From Natronomonas salsuginis (GTDB taxonomy: Archaea; Halobacteriota; Halobacteria; Halobacteriales; Haloarculaceae), in NCBI RefSeq assembly GCF_005239135.1, contig NZ_QKNX01000002.1:434001-498000 (forward strand): DNA of 64,000 nt. Reading direction: 5' to 3'. The position numbers were made by a program, and so were the translations under genes. A model generated the notes under the pieces. It was not told the DNA's origin and ran no database searches. It saw only the letters and a program-made list of their open reading frames with translations. Positions 32,961 to 40,371 of this stretch are shown piece by piece (the first letter of the stretch is position 1; each line of letters starts with the position of its first letter).

Positions 32961-33503
32961 TCATCGACGACGGTACGTCCAGGCCGTCGGACGGTGGGCC
33001 CACCACGCGTATCCGATCGAGGTGACGAAGGTGGTACCGACGCAGCAGCCGACCAGCCAAAGCGCCGGTATCCCCGCGAGCGGCGCCACGTCGAGCCGCG
33101 CGGCGAGCACGACGACGATCCAGACGAACGACTGAGCCAGAAACGCCCGGTTCCACACGCCGTGCTCGGTTCGAGTGGCGGCGGCATTTCGAAATCGGTG
33201 ACCGCGATCGGTGAGTGCGATCCGGCGCGTGTCCGCGTCGTAGGCCACCACCCCGGCGTCGATCAGCGCCGGAACGTGCGTCAGAGACAGCGACGCGTAC
33301 ACGGTGGCGTGGTGATCCAGGTCGGGCGGGACGGCGTCCAGCTCCCGTTCGCGGATCGCGACCCGATCGACCAGTTCGTCGAACGCCATCGGTCCCGCCT
33401 GGGAGAGACAACGGACGACGGCGCGATGACGGCGGCGAGCGATCGACCGAGTCTCGGCTTCCTCGCGCGGCGAGACGCCCGATCGTAGTCGATCGATCAC
33501 CAT
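32961..33503 (-). CDS. Divergent DUF7344-like winged-helix protein with membrane helices
   Basis: A 180-residue protein with a winged-helix core: RRRHRAVVRCLSQAGPMAFD, ELVDRVAIRERELDAVPPDL, ATVYASLSLTHVPALIDAGV. The last is a diverged form of the VYTALRQTHLPKLD signature in neighbouring regulators. Two hydrophobic helices follow (AFLAQSFVWIVVVLAARLDV and ALWLVGCCVGTTFVTSIGYA). It is likely a membrane-tethered transcription regulator. ATG 33503 gives MVIDRLRSGVSPREE. Confidence 0.65.
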   Translation of the reverse strand: MVIDRLRSGVSPREEAETRSIARRRHRAVVRCLSQAGPMAFDELVDRVAIRERELDAVPPDLDHHATVYASLSLTHVPALIDAGVVAYDADTRRIALTDRGHRFRNAAATRTEHGVWNRAFLAQSFVWIVVVLAARLDVAPLAGIPALWLVGCCVGTTFVTSIGYAWWAHRPTAWTYRRR

Positions 33504-33684
33504 CGCTCTATTCGCCCCGTGAGGGGGCGATGGCGGACGAGCAGGGCAGGTTGGCGACTCGTTTTGGACATGGGGCTACGGCTCCTATCGACGGAGATCC
33601 AGTTAACTAATCGCGAGTTGTTCGTCGACAGCGGATCGTTACGCGTCGAAGTAGGACTGGCACAGACCGGAGACCTCGGGAACG

Positions 33685-34830
33685 TCACCACCAGCCCGTC
33701 GGGGACTCGCGTTTTCGCTCGCGGGTTCGGACCGGTCCGAACCCGGTGACGAACAGAACGGGGACGACGAACACGGTCGAAATTACGGCGGTGACCGCGC
33801 TCATCGCGAGCCAAGGGTGGATCGCGTGCAGGGACAGGATGACCGACGGCGGGAGGACCACGAAGTACCGGTACTCGGCGTACGACCGGACGTACGCACC
33901 CGTCTCCGGCGGGGCCGTGACCGTCACCGTCACATTCGCTGACTCGCCGCGCGAGAGCCGCACGTGATCTGGCGGGCCGGTTTCGATCCCGCCGCTGGTC
34001 GGTTCGAGCGTGGTGACGACCGGGATGACGCCGCCGTTGTAGAACGTGTCGTTCCATTGTCGTTGTTCGCCGGCCGGGATGACCGTCGGCCGCTCGGAAT
34101 CGAAGCTCGCGCTGACGATATCGATCCGTTCGGTCCCGGACATGGCCCCCATCGTCCCCATCGACACCGTGGCGATGAACAGAATCGAGGCGAGGAGGAT
34201 CGTTCGGCCGTCGTAGACGTGCGGTCGGGAGCGCGACCGCGACCGGTCACCCCGCGGCCGACCCGAGCGCTCCTCGAACAGCCCGATCGCGTAGACGAGG
34301 GTTCCGAACCCGAAGAGCAGATACGACAGCCCCTGCGTCCCGAGAAGCGCGCTGGTCCCGAGCGTGGCGGCGAGCCCCTGTTGCGCCCGTCCGAGCCCGT
34401 CCTGTAGCCCCATCACCGCGGTCCCGAGATGGGGGATCACGACGACATCGCCGTCGACCCGGAGCGCCTTCGCCTTGATCTGGCCGTCGGAGACTGGCGG
34501 CTCCGTGTCCGCTTGGTCGGTTACGGTGTTGGCGTCGCCCTGCGTGACGTATCCCTGGTTGGTCTCGCCGACGACGCGGTGGGTCGTGAGCCCGCCGCCG
34601 TGGAGGTTCCGTGCCTCGAACGTGACGACGTCGCCGCGCTCGACCGGGCCGGCGACCGCGGCCGGGATCGCGACGAACCCGTCGCCAGCCTCCATCGTCG
34701 GCGCCATGCTCCCGGTTTCGACGAATGAGAGCAACACCGGCGTTCCGTAGAACTGCCCGACGAGAATCGCGGCGACCGACAGGAGGAGCCCCAACTCGAC
34801 GGTGTAGACGGCCGCGGATCGTAGATTCAT
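33685..34830 (-). CDS. ER-type (SipW-like) signal peptidase I with extra external domain
   Basis: A 381-residue S26-family peptidase. The nucleophile Ser41 is in VETGSMAPTM and His84 in GGLTTHRVVGE; a conserved GDAN follows near 98-101. His in place of Lys marks the ER/archaeal type to which Bacillus SipW belongs. The N-terminal membrane anchor is VELGLLLSVAAILVG. Unusually, two more membrane helices (TILLASILFIATVSMGTM and SAVTAVISTVFVVPVLFVTG) enclose an external beta-rich domain of about 90 residues. It lies just upstream of the DUF1102 genes and probably processes their signal peptides. Confidence 0.85.
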   Translation of the reverse strand: MNLRSAAVYTVELGLLLSVAAILVGQFYGTPVLLSFVETGSMAPTMEAGDGFVAIPAAVAGPVERGDVVTFEARNLHGGGLTTHRVVGETNQGYVTQGDANTVTDQADTEPPVSDGQIKAKALRVDGDVVVIPHLGTAVMGLQDGLGRAQQGLAATLGTSALLGTQGLSYLLFGFGTLVYAIGLFEERSGRPRGDRSRSRSRPHVYDGRTILLASILFIATVSMGTMGAMSGTERIDIVSASFDSERPTVIPAGEQRQWNDTFYNGGVIPVVTTLEPTSGGIETGPPDHVRLSRGESANVTVTVTAPPETGAYVRSYAEYRYFVVLPPSVILSLHAIHPWLAMSAVTAVISTVFVVPVLFVTGFGPVRTRERKRESPTGWW

Positions 34831-34870
34831 TGCTCGTGTGGCCTCAAAGGACCCGCGAATCCTTGGGTAA

Positions 34871-35539
34871 TCACCGATTACCCGCGGTCGGTGCGTCCGA
34901 ATCGGAATCCGAATCCGACGCCAGATAGTGGATCTCTGCGGGCTTTTCGGTCCGACCGAGTCGCTGTCTCGTCATGTGGTAGTGGTGTGCGGCCGCGAAC
35001 ACCGCGACGGTCACGAACATGAATATCCCCAAGGCGATGTCCGGCAGCGTCGACAGCGGCCACAGCCCGATCCAGGCCGCCGTCATGACGGCGAGCCCGA
35101 CCACCGAAAGGCCGAGGTAGTATCCGCTCCACGGGATGTCCCGCCCTTCGACGAGGTCGACGTAGATATCCATCGCCCCCATGGCGATCGTCGGTTCGAC
35201 GACCCCGCTCCGATCGTCGAACTCGATCACGCCCGCCTCGGCCATCTGTGGCAGGTGGATCTGTTGGAGCGCCGTGTACACGCGTTTTCGTTGCGCACAG
35301 GAGACGGCGTGGAGCTCGATCTCGTTCTCCCAGGCGGCGATCTGCTCGGCGAGCGTCCCGATCCCGACCGGCGCGTCCTCGCGTTTGAGGAAGTGTATCG
35401 CGTACCGCCGCCGCCGGTTCGAGAGCACGTCGAACAGTTCGTCTTCAGTGAGCGCGGGGGAGACGTGAGCGTCCGACGTGCTGTCGACGGATTCGACGAC
35501 GGTCTCGACGGCCTCGATCATACGATCACCCGTCCTCAT
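34871..35539 (-). CDS. DUF7344-type winged-helix regulator with membrane helices
   Basis: A 222-residue protein. The winged helix has DELFDVLSNRRRRYAIHFLK, LAEQIAAWENEIELHAVSCA and KRVYTALQQIHLPQMAEAGV. Two membrane helices follow (YYLGLSVVGLAVMTAAWIGL and IALGIFMFVTVAVFAAAHHY). A serine/aspartate-rich tail ends it. It lies 40 bases upstream of the signal peptidase on the same strand, so it is likely in one transcription unit with it, and is divergent from the DUF1102 genes it may control. Starts at 35539 or 35521 are possible. Confidence 0.77.
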   Translation of the reverse strand: MRTGDRMIEAVETVVESVDSTSDAHVSPALTEDELFDVLSNRRRRYAIHFLKREDAPVGIGTLAEQIAAWENEIELHAVSCAQRKRVYTALQQIHLPQMAEAGVIEFDDRSGVVEPTIAMGAMDIYVDLVEGRDIPWSGYYLGLSVVGLAVMTAAWIGLWPLSTLPDIALGIFMFVTVAVFAAAHHYHMTRQRLGRTEKPAEIHYLASDSDSDSDAPTAGNR

Positions 35540-35876
35540 CAGAGGGGTATTAGTATTGACAGCGTAGCCGAATCGGCGTTGGAGACAACCGATCGTTGTC
35601 GCTCGACCGAATTCGCAAATCGAGGCAGAGCGGGACGGGGTTCGCCGAAATCACGTCGGAATCACGATGGACGGCACACCACATAGACAGGGTGTCCGTA
35701 CGCTCACGAAAGCGACCCGTTGTTCGCGAGCAACCAGTCGTTGTTCGCGAGCAACCAGTCGTTGTCGGCGTTCAGACGGCTCAATACGAGGGTGGATACG
35801 GTCATAGAGCAGAGTGCGGCGTTCCCCTCTCGCGGCGCGGTACAGGGGGTGGGAACGCACCCAACGGAGTACAACA
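35540..35876. promoter_or_regulatory. Divergent regulatory region before the first DUF1102 gene
   Basis: About 340 bases between divergent genes. It contains a 21-base tandem repeat (35719-35760) and then a block from 35761 that recurs almost unchanged upstream of the third DUF1102 gene (38724-38837). I see no separate gene. The repeated block ends at the start codon, so it probably holds the promoter and leader. Confidence 0.45.
35719..35760 (+). repeat. 21-base tandem direct repeat, two copies
   Basis: GTTGTTCGCGAGCAACCAGTC occurs twice head to tail. The unit contains a near-palindrome (GTTGTTCGCGAGCAAC), so it could be a regulator binding site upstream of the DUF1102 gene. It is absent before the second copy of the duplicated leader. 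Confidence 0.65.
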
Positions 35877-36150
35877 ATGCAACGACGCAAATTCGTAATC
35901 GGCATGGGGGCGCTCGCATCCGGCGCGGCCGCCTCCGTCGGTACCGGCGCGTTCACCGCCATGCAGGCGGACGGACGCGAAGCAAACATCAACGTCGTCA
36001 ACGACGAAAGCGCGCTTATCGGCCTCAAGGCCGGTGACACCGATCTCGTCACCGGCACCAGCGACGGCCAGCTCGCGATCAACTTCAACCTCGACGACGC
36101 CGGCGACGGCGTCAACCCGAACTCCACCTACCAGGTCGGTGGACTCGGCG
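35761..36150 (+). repeat. Duplicated leader plus 5' coding block, copy 1
   Basis: From GTTGTCGGCGTTCAG through the first ~90 codons of the DUF1102 gene this DNA is almost identical to 38724-39110, including the non-coding leader. The rest of the two genes has diverged. Confidence 0.85.
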
Positions 36151-36608
36151 GGTTCGACACGGGGAATCTCCAGTACCTTCCGGGCGATCCGACCGCGAGC
36201 CCGAACGTCGAAAGCGTGGCCATCGACACGCAGACGCCCATCATAGACGAGCACGCGTTCATGGTCATGAACCAGTCGGGGGCCGAACAGCAGATCGAGG
36301 TCGCCTACGAGGCGAACGAGGAGTTCCCGGATGACGCGCAGGTCTACCTGGTCGCGTTCTACCCCGAGGGATCGGGAACGTCGTCCCAAGAGGAGGGCCT
36401 GGCCGTCGGCGACGTGACCGGGGAGAACCCCAAATCTGCGAGCATTATCTACGCCGACCAGCAGTACTCGGACCCGATCGGAGCCGGCAACAGCTTCTAC
36501 GTGACGATCATCGTCAACGTCGGTGACGCCGACCCGGGCACCGATCTCGGCGGGCAGATCACCGTCCGCGCCGGAAGCCACGACGACTTCACCAACGCGG
36601 ACGCGTAA
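35877..36608 (+). CDS. Secreted DUF1102-type protein, copy 1
   Basis: A 243-residue secreted protein. The signal region MQRRKFVIGMGALASGAAAS-VGTGAFTA has a twin-Arg near the start and the short GTGAF end typical of SipW-dependent signals. The mature part is beta-rich and acidic, with TYQVGGLGGF, FMVMNQSGAEQQIEV, NSFYVTIIVNVGDAD and the closing GGQITVRAGSHDDF. It is likely an exported structural or matrix subunit. It heads a run with the second DUF1102 gene 18 bases downstream. Start ATG 35877 is chosen because its first codons match the other copy exactly. Confidence 0.8.
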   Translation: MQRRKFVIGMGALASGAAASVGTGAFTAMQADGREANINVVNDESALIGLKAGDTDLVTGTSDGQLAINFNLDDAGDGVNPNSTYQVGGLGGFDTGNLQYLPGDPTASPNVESVAIDTQTPIIDEHAFMVMNQSGAEQQIEVAYEANEEFPDDAQVYLVAFYPEGSGTSSQEEGLAVGDVTGENPKSASIIYADQQYSDPIGAGNSFYVTIIVNVGDADPGTDLGGQITVRAGSHDDFTNADA

Positions 36609-36626
36609 CGGAGCAACGGACCACTC

Positions 36627-37265
36627 ATGAACAGACGCGACATCGTGCTCGGGCTCGGCGGGCTGATCGGCAGCGCCGGCGTTCTCGGTACGGGGGCGTT
36701 CACCGCGAACGAGTTCGAGCGGGAGTCGAGCATCTCGGTCGTCGACGACAGCGCCGGCTTGCTCGGTTTGGTTCCGAACGCGTCGATTGCGGGCGTGATG
36801 ACCAACGGTGGCGCGCTAACGATCGCTATCGACGAGGAGAACGGCGGTGTGAACGTCGACTCGGTGTATCAGTTCGGCGCGTTCGTCGACGGCGTGGGCG
36901 ACCTCACCGACGGGAAGTTCACGCTCGTCACCGACGACAACCCGGCTGACATGAGCGACGGGCAGGCTGGCCTCGAATCGGCGTTCGCCATCGTGAACCA
37001 GTCGGGGCAAACGCGAGACGTCACCGTCGACTTCGAGCTGAACGACGACATCGAGAGCGGTTCGCAGACAGAATACGCCTTCGAGCTCCAGCGTTCGATC
37101 GGCGGTAGTGGCCAGCGAATCGGCATCGCGACCAGTCCGATCGACGGCGACGTGACGTTCGGGATGGAGCCAGGAGACTCGGTCGGCGTCTCGTTCATCG
37201 TGAACGCCTTCGGTGGCTCCATTGGCGACGCGATCGACGGAAGCCTCGCGATCAGCGCGAACTAA
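36627..37265 (+). CDS. Secreted DUF1102-type protein, copy 2 (diverged)
   Basis: A 212-residue protein. Signal region MNRRDIVLGLGGLIGSAGVL-GTGAFTANEF again has twin Arg and the GTGAF end. After it comes RESSISVVDDSAGLLGLVPN, the block shared with its neighbours. The beta-rich body has VDSVYQFGAFVDGVG, FAIVNQSGQTRDVTVDFELN and a C-terminal VSFIVNAFGGSIG. It lies 18 bases after the first copy and is probably co-transcribed, yielding two related exported subunits. Confidence 0.78.
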   Translation: MNRRDIVLGLGGLIGSAGVLGTGAFTANEFERESSISVVDDSAGLLGLVPNASIAGVMTNGGALTIAIDEENGGVNVDSVYQFGAFVDGVGDLTDGKFTLVTDDNPADMSDGQAGLESAFAIVNQSGQTRDVTVDFELNDDIESGSQTEYAFELQRSIGGSGQRIGIATSPIDGDVTFGMEPGDSVGVSFIVNAFGGSIGDAIDGSLAISAN

Positions 37266-37440
37266 CGCAGCACCTTTTTTCGAGAGCGCGGGATCGAACG
37301 GCGAGTCGACCGAGTACCGGGGAGATCTGATCGATCGCCCCGGCAGAAGCAACTTCGAATGCGGAACGTGCCAACGTTTCGGTCGAAATCGCCCGCCTCA
37401 GCGCGCTCAAACGCGACCCGGTCGTATTCGGCCAGATTGC

Positions 37441-37448
37441 TTGTATAC
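37441..37448 (+). promoter_or_regulatory. TATA box of the lipoprotein gene
   Basis: TTGTATAC, 27 bases before ATG 37471; it decides the start, since the frame is open further upstream. Confidence 0.5.
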
Positions 37449-37470
37449 ATCGTCGGCGAATACAGCGACA

Positions 37471-38547
37471 ATGGTCCCCCAGAGACGCGACCTGTTGAAG
37501 ACGTTGACCGCACTTCCGGTAGCGACGGTCGCCGGTTGCACCGGCGTTCTCGATGACGGCGCGGTACCGGACTACGCCGAATCGTTGCCACGCGATGGGG
37601 CCAACGACGACGATGGTGTCTTTTTCGTTCATAGTAACGCTGAGTGGCTCCGTGGATTCAACGGAGAAGAGGAACTCCCCTACGCCGAGGAGTTGCCCGA
37701 TGCGTTCGATGTCGACATCGATCCGGATACGCCGCCCCTCGACGCCGATCCGCTGATCGCGTACCCGTCGGCCGGCCTCGTGCTCGGAGCGCTCGGCATC
37801 GGATTCGGACTCGTACCCTACGGGTTCGGCGATCTCCTTCTCGGTGGACTTGACGAGGAGGTCGCTCCCAACGACACGAAGTCGGAGCAAACATCCGAAA
37901 CGGATTCGGACGTGAGCGGGACCGTACGGATCGATTCGATGCTCCTCGTCGACGGGGTCGGCATCTTCCGTGGTGAGTTCGACGCTCGAACCGTCGTGGC
38001 TGCCGCCGGCGAGTTCGAACCCGCCGGCGAACAGGAAGAGTTCGACATCTACGAGGGGACTGACGATGGATTCCTGGGGACGGAAGAGCTGGCGTTCGCC
38101 GTCCGCGATGGCGTTCTCGTGACGCGGCTCGATGACGGCGCCGACATCGGCGCGGCTCTCGGCGCGATCGCCGGTGACGCCGAACGCCTGAACGATACCG
38201 ACGATGGGGGCTGGGCCCTCACGGAGGCAGGCCAGGGCAACGTCACGCTGGGTGTCTGGGGCGTCGACCCGGAGCAGGCCACCGAGCAGGAGACCGATCG
38301 CGAACTGGTCGACACGCAAGATGTCTTCGGAGACGCCGACGGGCTCGTGAGTTCGCTCACACTCGATCCCGAAGAGGGTGTCGGAACGATCACCGCCGTG
38401 TTCCCGGCCGAGCAGACGCCACAACGGGCCGCCCTCGAGAGTCGGATCGGGACGTCCGCCAGCACCCGCGAGATCGAAATCGACGGTACCAGGGTGTCGA
38501 TCGCTGGAATCTGGCGGGTGCCTGATGAGACGAACGACGATTCCTGA
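37471..38547 (+). CDS. Predicted lipoprotein of unknown function
   Basis: A 358-residue protein. MVPQRRDLLKTLTALPVATV-AGCTGVLDDG combines a twin-Arg (QRRDLLK) signal with a lipobox ending in Cys, so it is a Tat-exported lipoprotein. The mature chain is very acidic. It has a hydrophobic stretch (SAGLVLGALGIGFGLVPYGF) and a C-terminal domain with EGVGTITAVFPAEQTPQRAA. I do not recognise a family. Its place between DUF1102 copies suggests a cell-surface role in the same locus. Confidence 0.7.
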   Translation: MVPQRRDLLKTLTALPVATVAGCTGVLDDGAVPDYAESLPRDGANDDDGVFFVHSNAEWLRGFNGEEELPYAEELPDAFDVDIDPDTPPLDADPLIAYPSAGLVLGALGIGFGLVPYGFGDLLLGGLDEEVAPNDTKSEQTSETDSDVSGTVRIDSMLLVDGVGIFRGEFDARTVVAAAGEFEPAGEQEEFDIYEGTDDGFLGTEELAFAVRDGVLVTRLDDGADIGAALGAIAGDAERLNDTDDGGWALTEAGQGNVTLGVWGVDPEQATEQETDRELVDTQDVFGDADGLVSSLTLDPEEGVGTITAVFPAEQTPQRAALESRIGTSASTREIEIDGTRVSIAGIWRVPDETNDDS

Positions 38548-38567
38548 CAGAGAACCAATATTTTTAG

Positions 38568-38618
38568 CGTGAGATCAGCGTTCGCGCCGGCAGCCACGAC
38601 GAGTTCGGCCCGAACTGA
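38568..38618 (+). pseudogene. C-terminal fragment of a fourth DUF1102 gene
   Basis: The frame reads REISVRAGSHDEFGPN followed by a stop, matching the ends GEIVVRAGSHDEF and GQITVRAGSHDDF of the intact copies. Nothing else of the gene remains. It lies between the lipoprotein and copy 3 and shows that a further copy was lost by recombination. Confidence 0.8.
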
Positions 38619-38723
38619 ACCGGCACCGATCCCACCGATGTTCCGCGCGTTCGGATCGCTACCGAGCGGACTCCGCAGACGATGGGACACGACAACGGGT
38701 CGTTACCGCACGCACAGTCAGTC

Positions 38724-39110
38724 GTTGTCGGCGTTCAGACGGCTCAATACGAGGGTGGATACGGTCATAGAGCAGAGTGCGGCGTTCCCCTCTCGGCGCG
38801 GTACAGGGGGTGGGAACGCATCAAAGGTACTACCACTATGCAACGACGCAAATTCGTAATCGGCATGGGGGCGCTCGCATCCGGCGCGGCCGCCTCCGTC
38901 GGCACCGGCGCGTTCACCGCCATGCAGGCGGATGGACGCGAAGCAAACATCGACGTCGTCGCCGACGAGAACGGCCTCATCGGCCTCGAAGCCGGCACCA
39001 CCGATCTCGTCACCGGCACCAGCGACGGCCAGCTCGCGATCAACTTCAACCTCGACGACGCCGGCGACGGCGTCAACCCAAACTCTACCTACCAGGTCGG
39101 CGGCCTGGGT
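38724..39110 (+). repeat. Duplicated leader plus 5' coding block, copy 2
   Basis: Near-identical to 35761-36150, including about 115 bases of non-coding leader and the first ~90 codons. The last bases before the start codon and one CG-rich spot differ. Confidence 0.85.
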
Positions 39111-39572
39111 GACGTCGAGGACCTCCACTGGCTCCTCGACGGCAGTTCCAATGTGCCGACGGTCGATCAGATCGCGATCGACACGCAGACGCCCATCAAA
39201 GACGAGCACGCGTTCAAACTGCTGAACCAATCGGGCGAGGACCGGGCGGTCGAGCTGACCTACGTGCCGGACGAGGATCACGACAGCCTCCCCGGCGACA
39301 CGACAATCTACATGATCGCGGTCACCGACGACGACAACGCGCCCTCCTCGGAAACCAGAGAGGAGCTCGCGACGGCCGCGAGCAAGGACCGCGACGGAAG
39401 CATCCTGTTCACCGACGACGCGAAGTGGTCGGCAGATCTCAAATCCGGGAGCAGCGCCTACGTCACCATCCTCGTGAACGTGGGCGACGTCGATCCCGAC
39501 GAGACGGACCTCAGCGGTGAGATCGTCGTGCGGGCGGGCAGCCACGACGAGTTCACCGAAGACGATCTCTGA
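38838..39572 (+). CDS. Secreted DUF1102-type protein, copy 3
   Basis: A 244-residue paralogue of the gene at 35877-36608. Its signal region and first ~90 residues are nearly the same, while the rest has diverged (DQIAIDTQTPIKDEHAFKLL, SAYVTILVNVGDVDPDETDL). It ends GEIVVRAGSHDEFTEDDL. High DNA identity in the 5' part with divergence afterwards suggests recent duplication or gene conversion followed by selection on the exposed part. It should be exported and processed like the other copies. Confidence 0.8.
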   Translation: MQRRKFVIGMGALASGAAASVGTGAFTAMQADGREANIDVVADENGLIGLEAGTTDLVTGTSDGQLAINFNLDDAGDGVNPNSTYQVGGLGDVEDLHWLLDGSSNVPTVDQIAIDTQTPIKDEHAFKLLNQSGEDRAVELTYVPDEDHDSLPGDTTIYMIAVTDDDNAPSSETREELATAASKDRDGSILFTDDAKWSADLKSGSSAYVTILVNVGDVDPDETDLSGEIVVRAGSHDEFTEDDL

Positions 39573-39759
39573 TCGGCACCGACGACGATCGGCGATCGGG
39601 GACGGACGCCTTCGTTTTTCCACCATCGCGGAGCTGCACGGATGGCGCGAGGTAGTTATCGAGTTCCTAGACGCACCGACACCGACACAGGCTGTGATTA
39701 CCTTTACCCACAGCGGTCGTGCGTCGTGATATCGACGTCGCAGGAGCCGACGGACGACA

Positions 39760-40371
39760 GTGATGATCATGGATTCGACGACACGTTCGAAACGGGGCGG
39801 AAGGACCGGAGCGCCAGCCGGAACGCCGGAGAGACCCTCGCGCCACGACGTCTTCGACGTGTTGCGCAACCGGCGTCGCCAGTGGCTCATCCAGTATCTC
39901 CGGCGGAACGGCGGGGACGGCCCGTTCGAACTCGGAGAGCTCGTAGAGCACGTCGCGGCCCGGGAGACGGGGACGACTCGGGCGGAGATCACCGCCGCCG
40001 AACGCAAGCGCGTCTACAACGCGCTTCGACAGACACACCTGCCGAAACTCGACGACGCCGGCATGGTGACGTACGACCGCGAGGCGAACCGAATCGAGTT
40101 CGCGGCGGCGACCCGTTACGCCCACCGATATCTCGAACGCGCGCCCGGAACGGACGTGCCGTGGCACCGGTGGTATCTCGGCCTCTCGGTCGCGGTGACC
40201 GCGGTGATCGCCGCACATTGGCTCGAGATCGCACCGCACGGCGGCGGCTCCGGCAGCACGATCGCCGGCATCGTCCTCTCGCTCTTCGTGATCACGGCCG
40301 TCGTCCACGCGGTCGAGACGCGGACGGTACGCGGACGGATCGGCGACCGACTGGAGGTGACCAACGGGTGA
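39760..40371 (+). CDS. DUF7344-type winged-helix regulator with membrane helices
   Basis: About 200 residues. The winged helix has DVFDVLRNRRRQWLIQYLRR, ELVEHVAARETGTTRAEITA and KRVYNALRQTHLPKLDDAGM, as in the regulators at 32708 and 35539. Two membrane helices follow (YLGLSVAVTAVIAAHWLEIA and GIVLSLFVITAVVHAVETRT). ATG codons at 39760, 39763 and 39769 are all possible. Its stop overlaps the start of the secreted protein gene (TGATG), so regulator and exported protein are coupled. Confidence 0.77.
   Translation: MMIMDSTTRSKRGGRTGAPAGTPERPSRHDVFDVLRNRRRQWLIQYLRRNGGDGPFELGELVEHVAARETGTTRAEITAAERKRVYNALRQTHLPKLDDAGMVTYDREANRIEFAAATRYAHRYLERAPGTDVPWHRWYLGLSVAVTAVIAAHWLEIAPHGGGSGSTIAGIVLSLFVITAVVHAVETRTVRGRIGDRLEVTNG

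Noticed and set aside
35719-35760. Tandem 21-base repeat as a CRISPR start
   Set aside because: Units are directly adjacent with no spacers and only two copies exist; no cas genes or other arrays are visible in the window.
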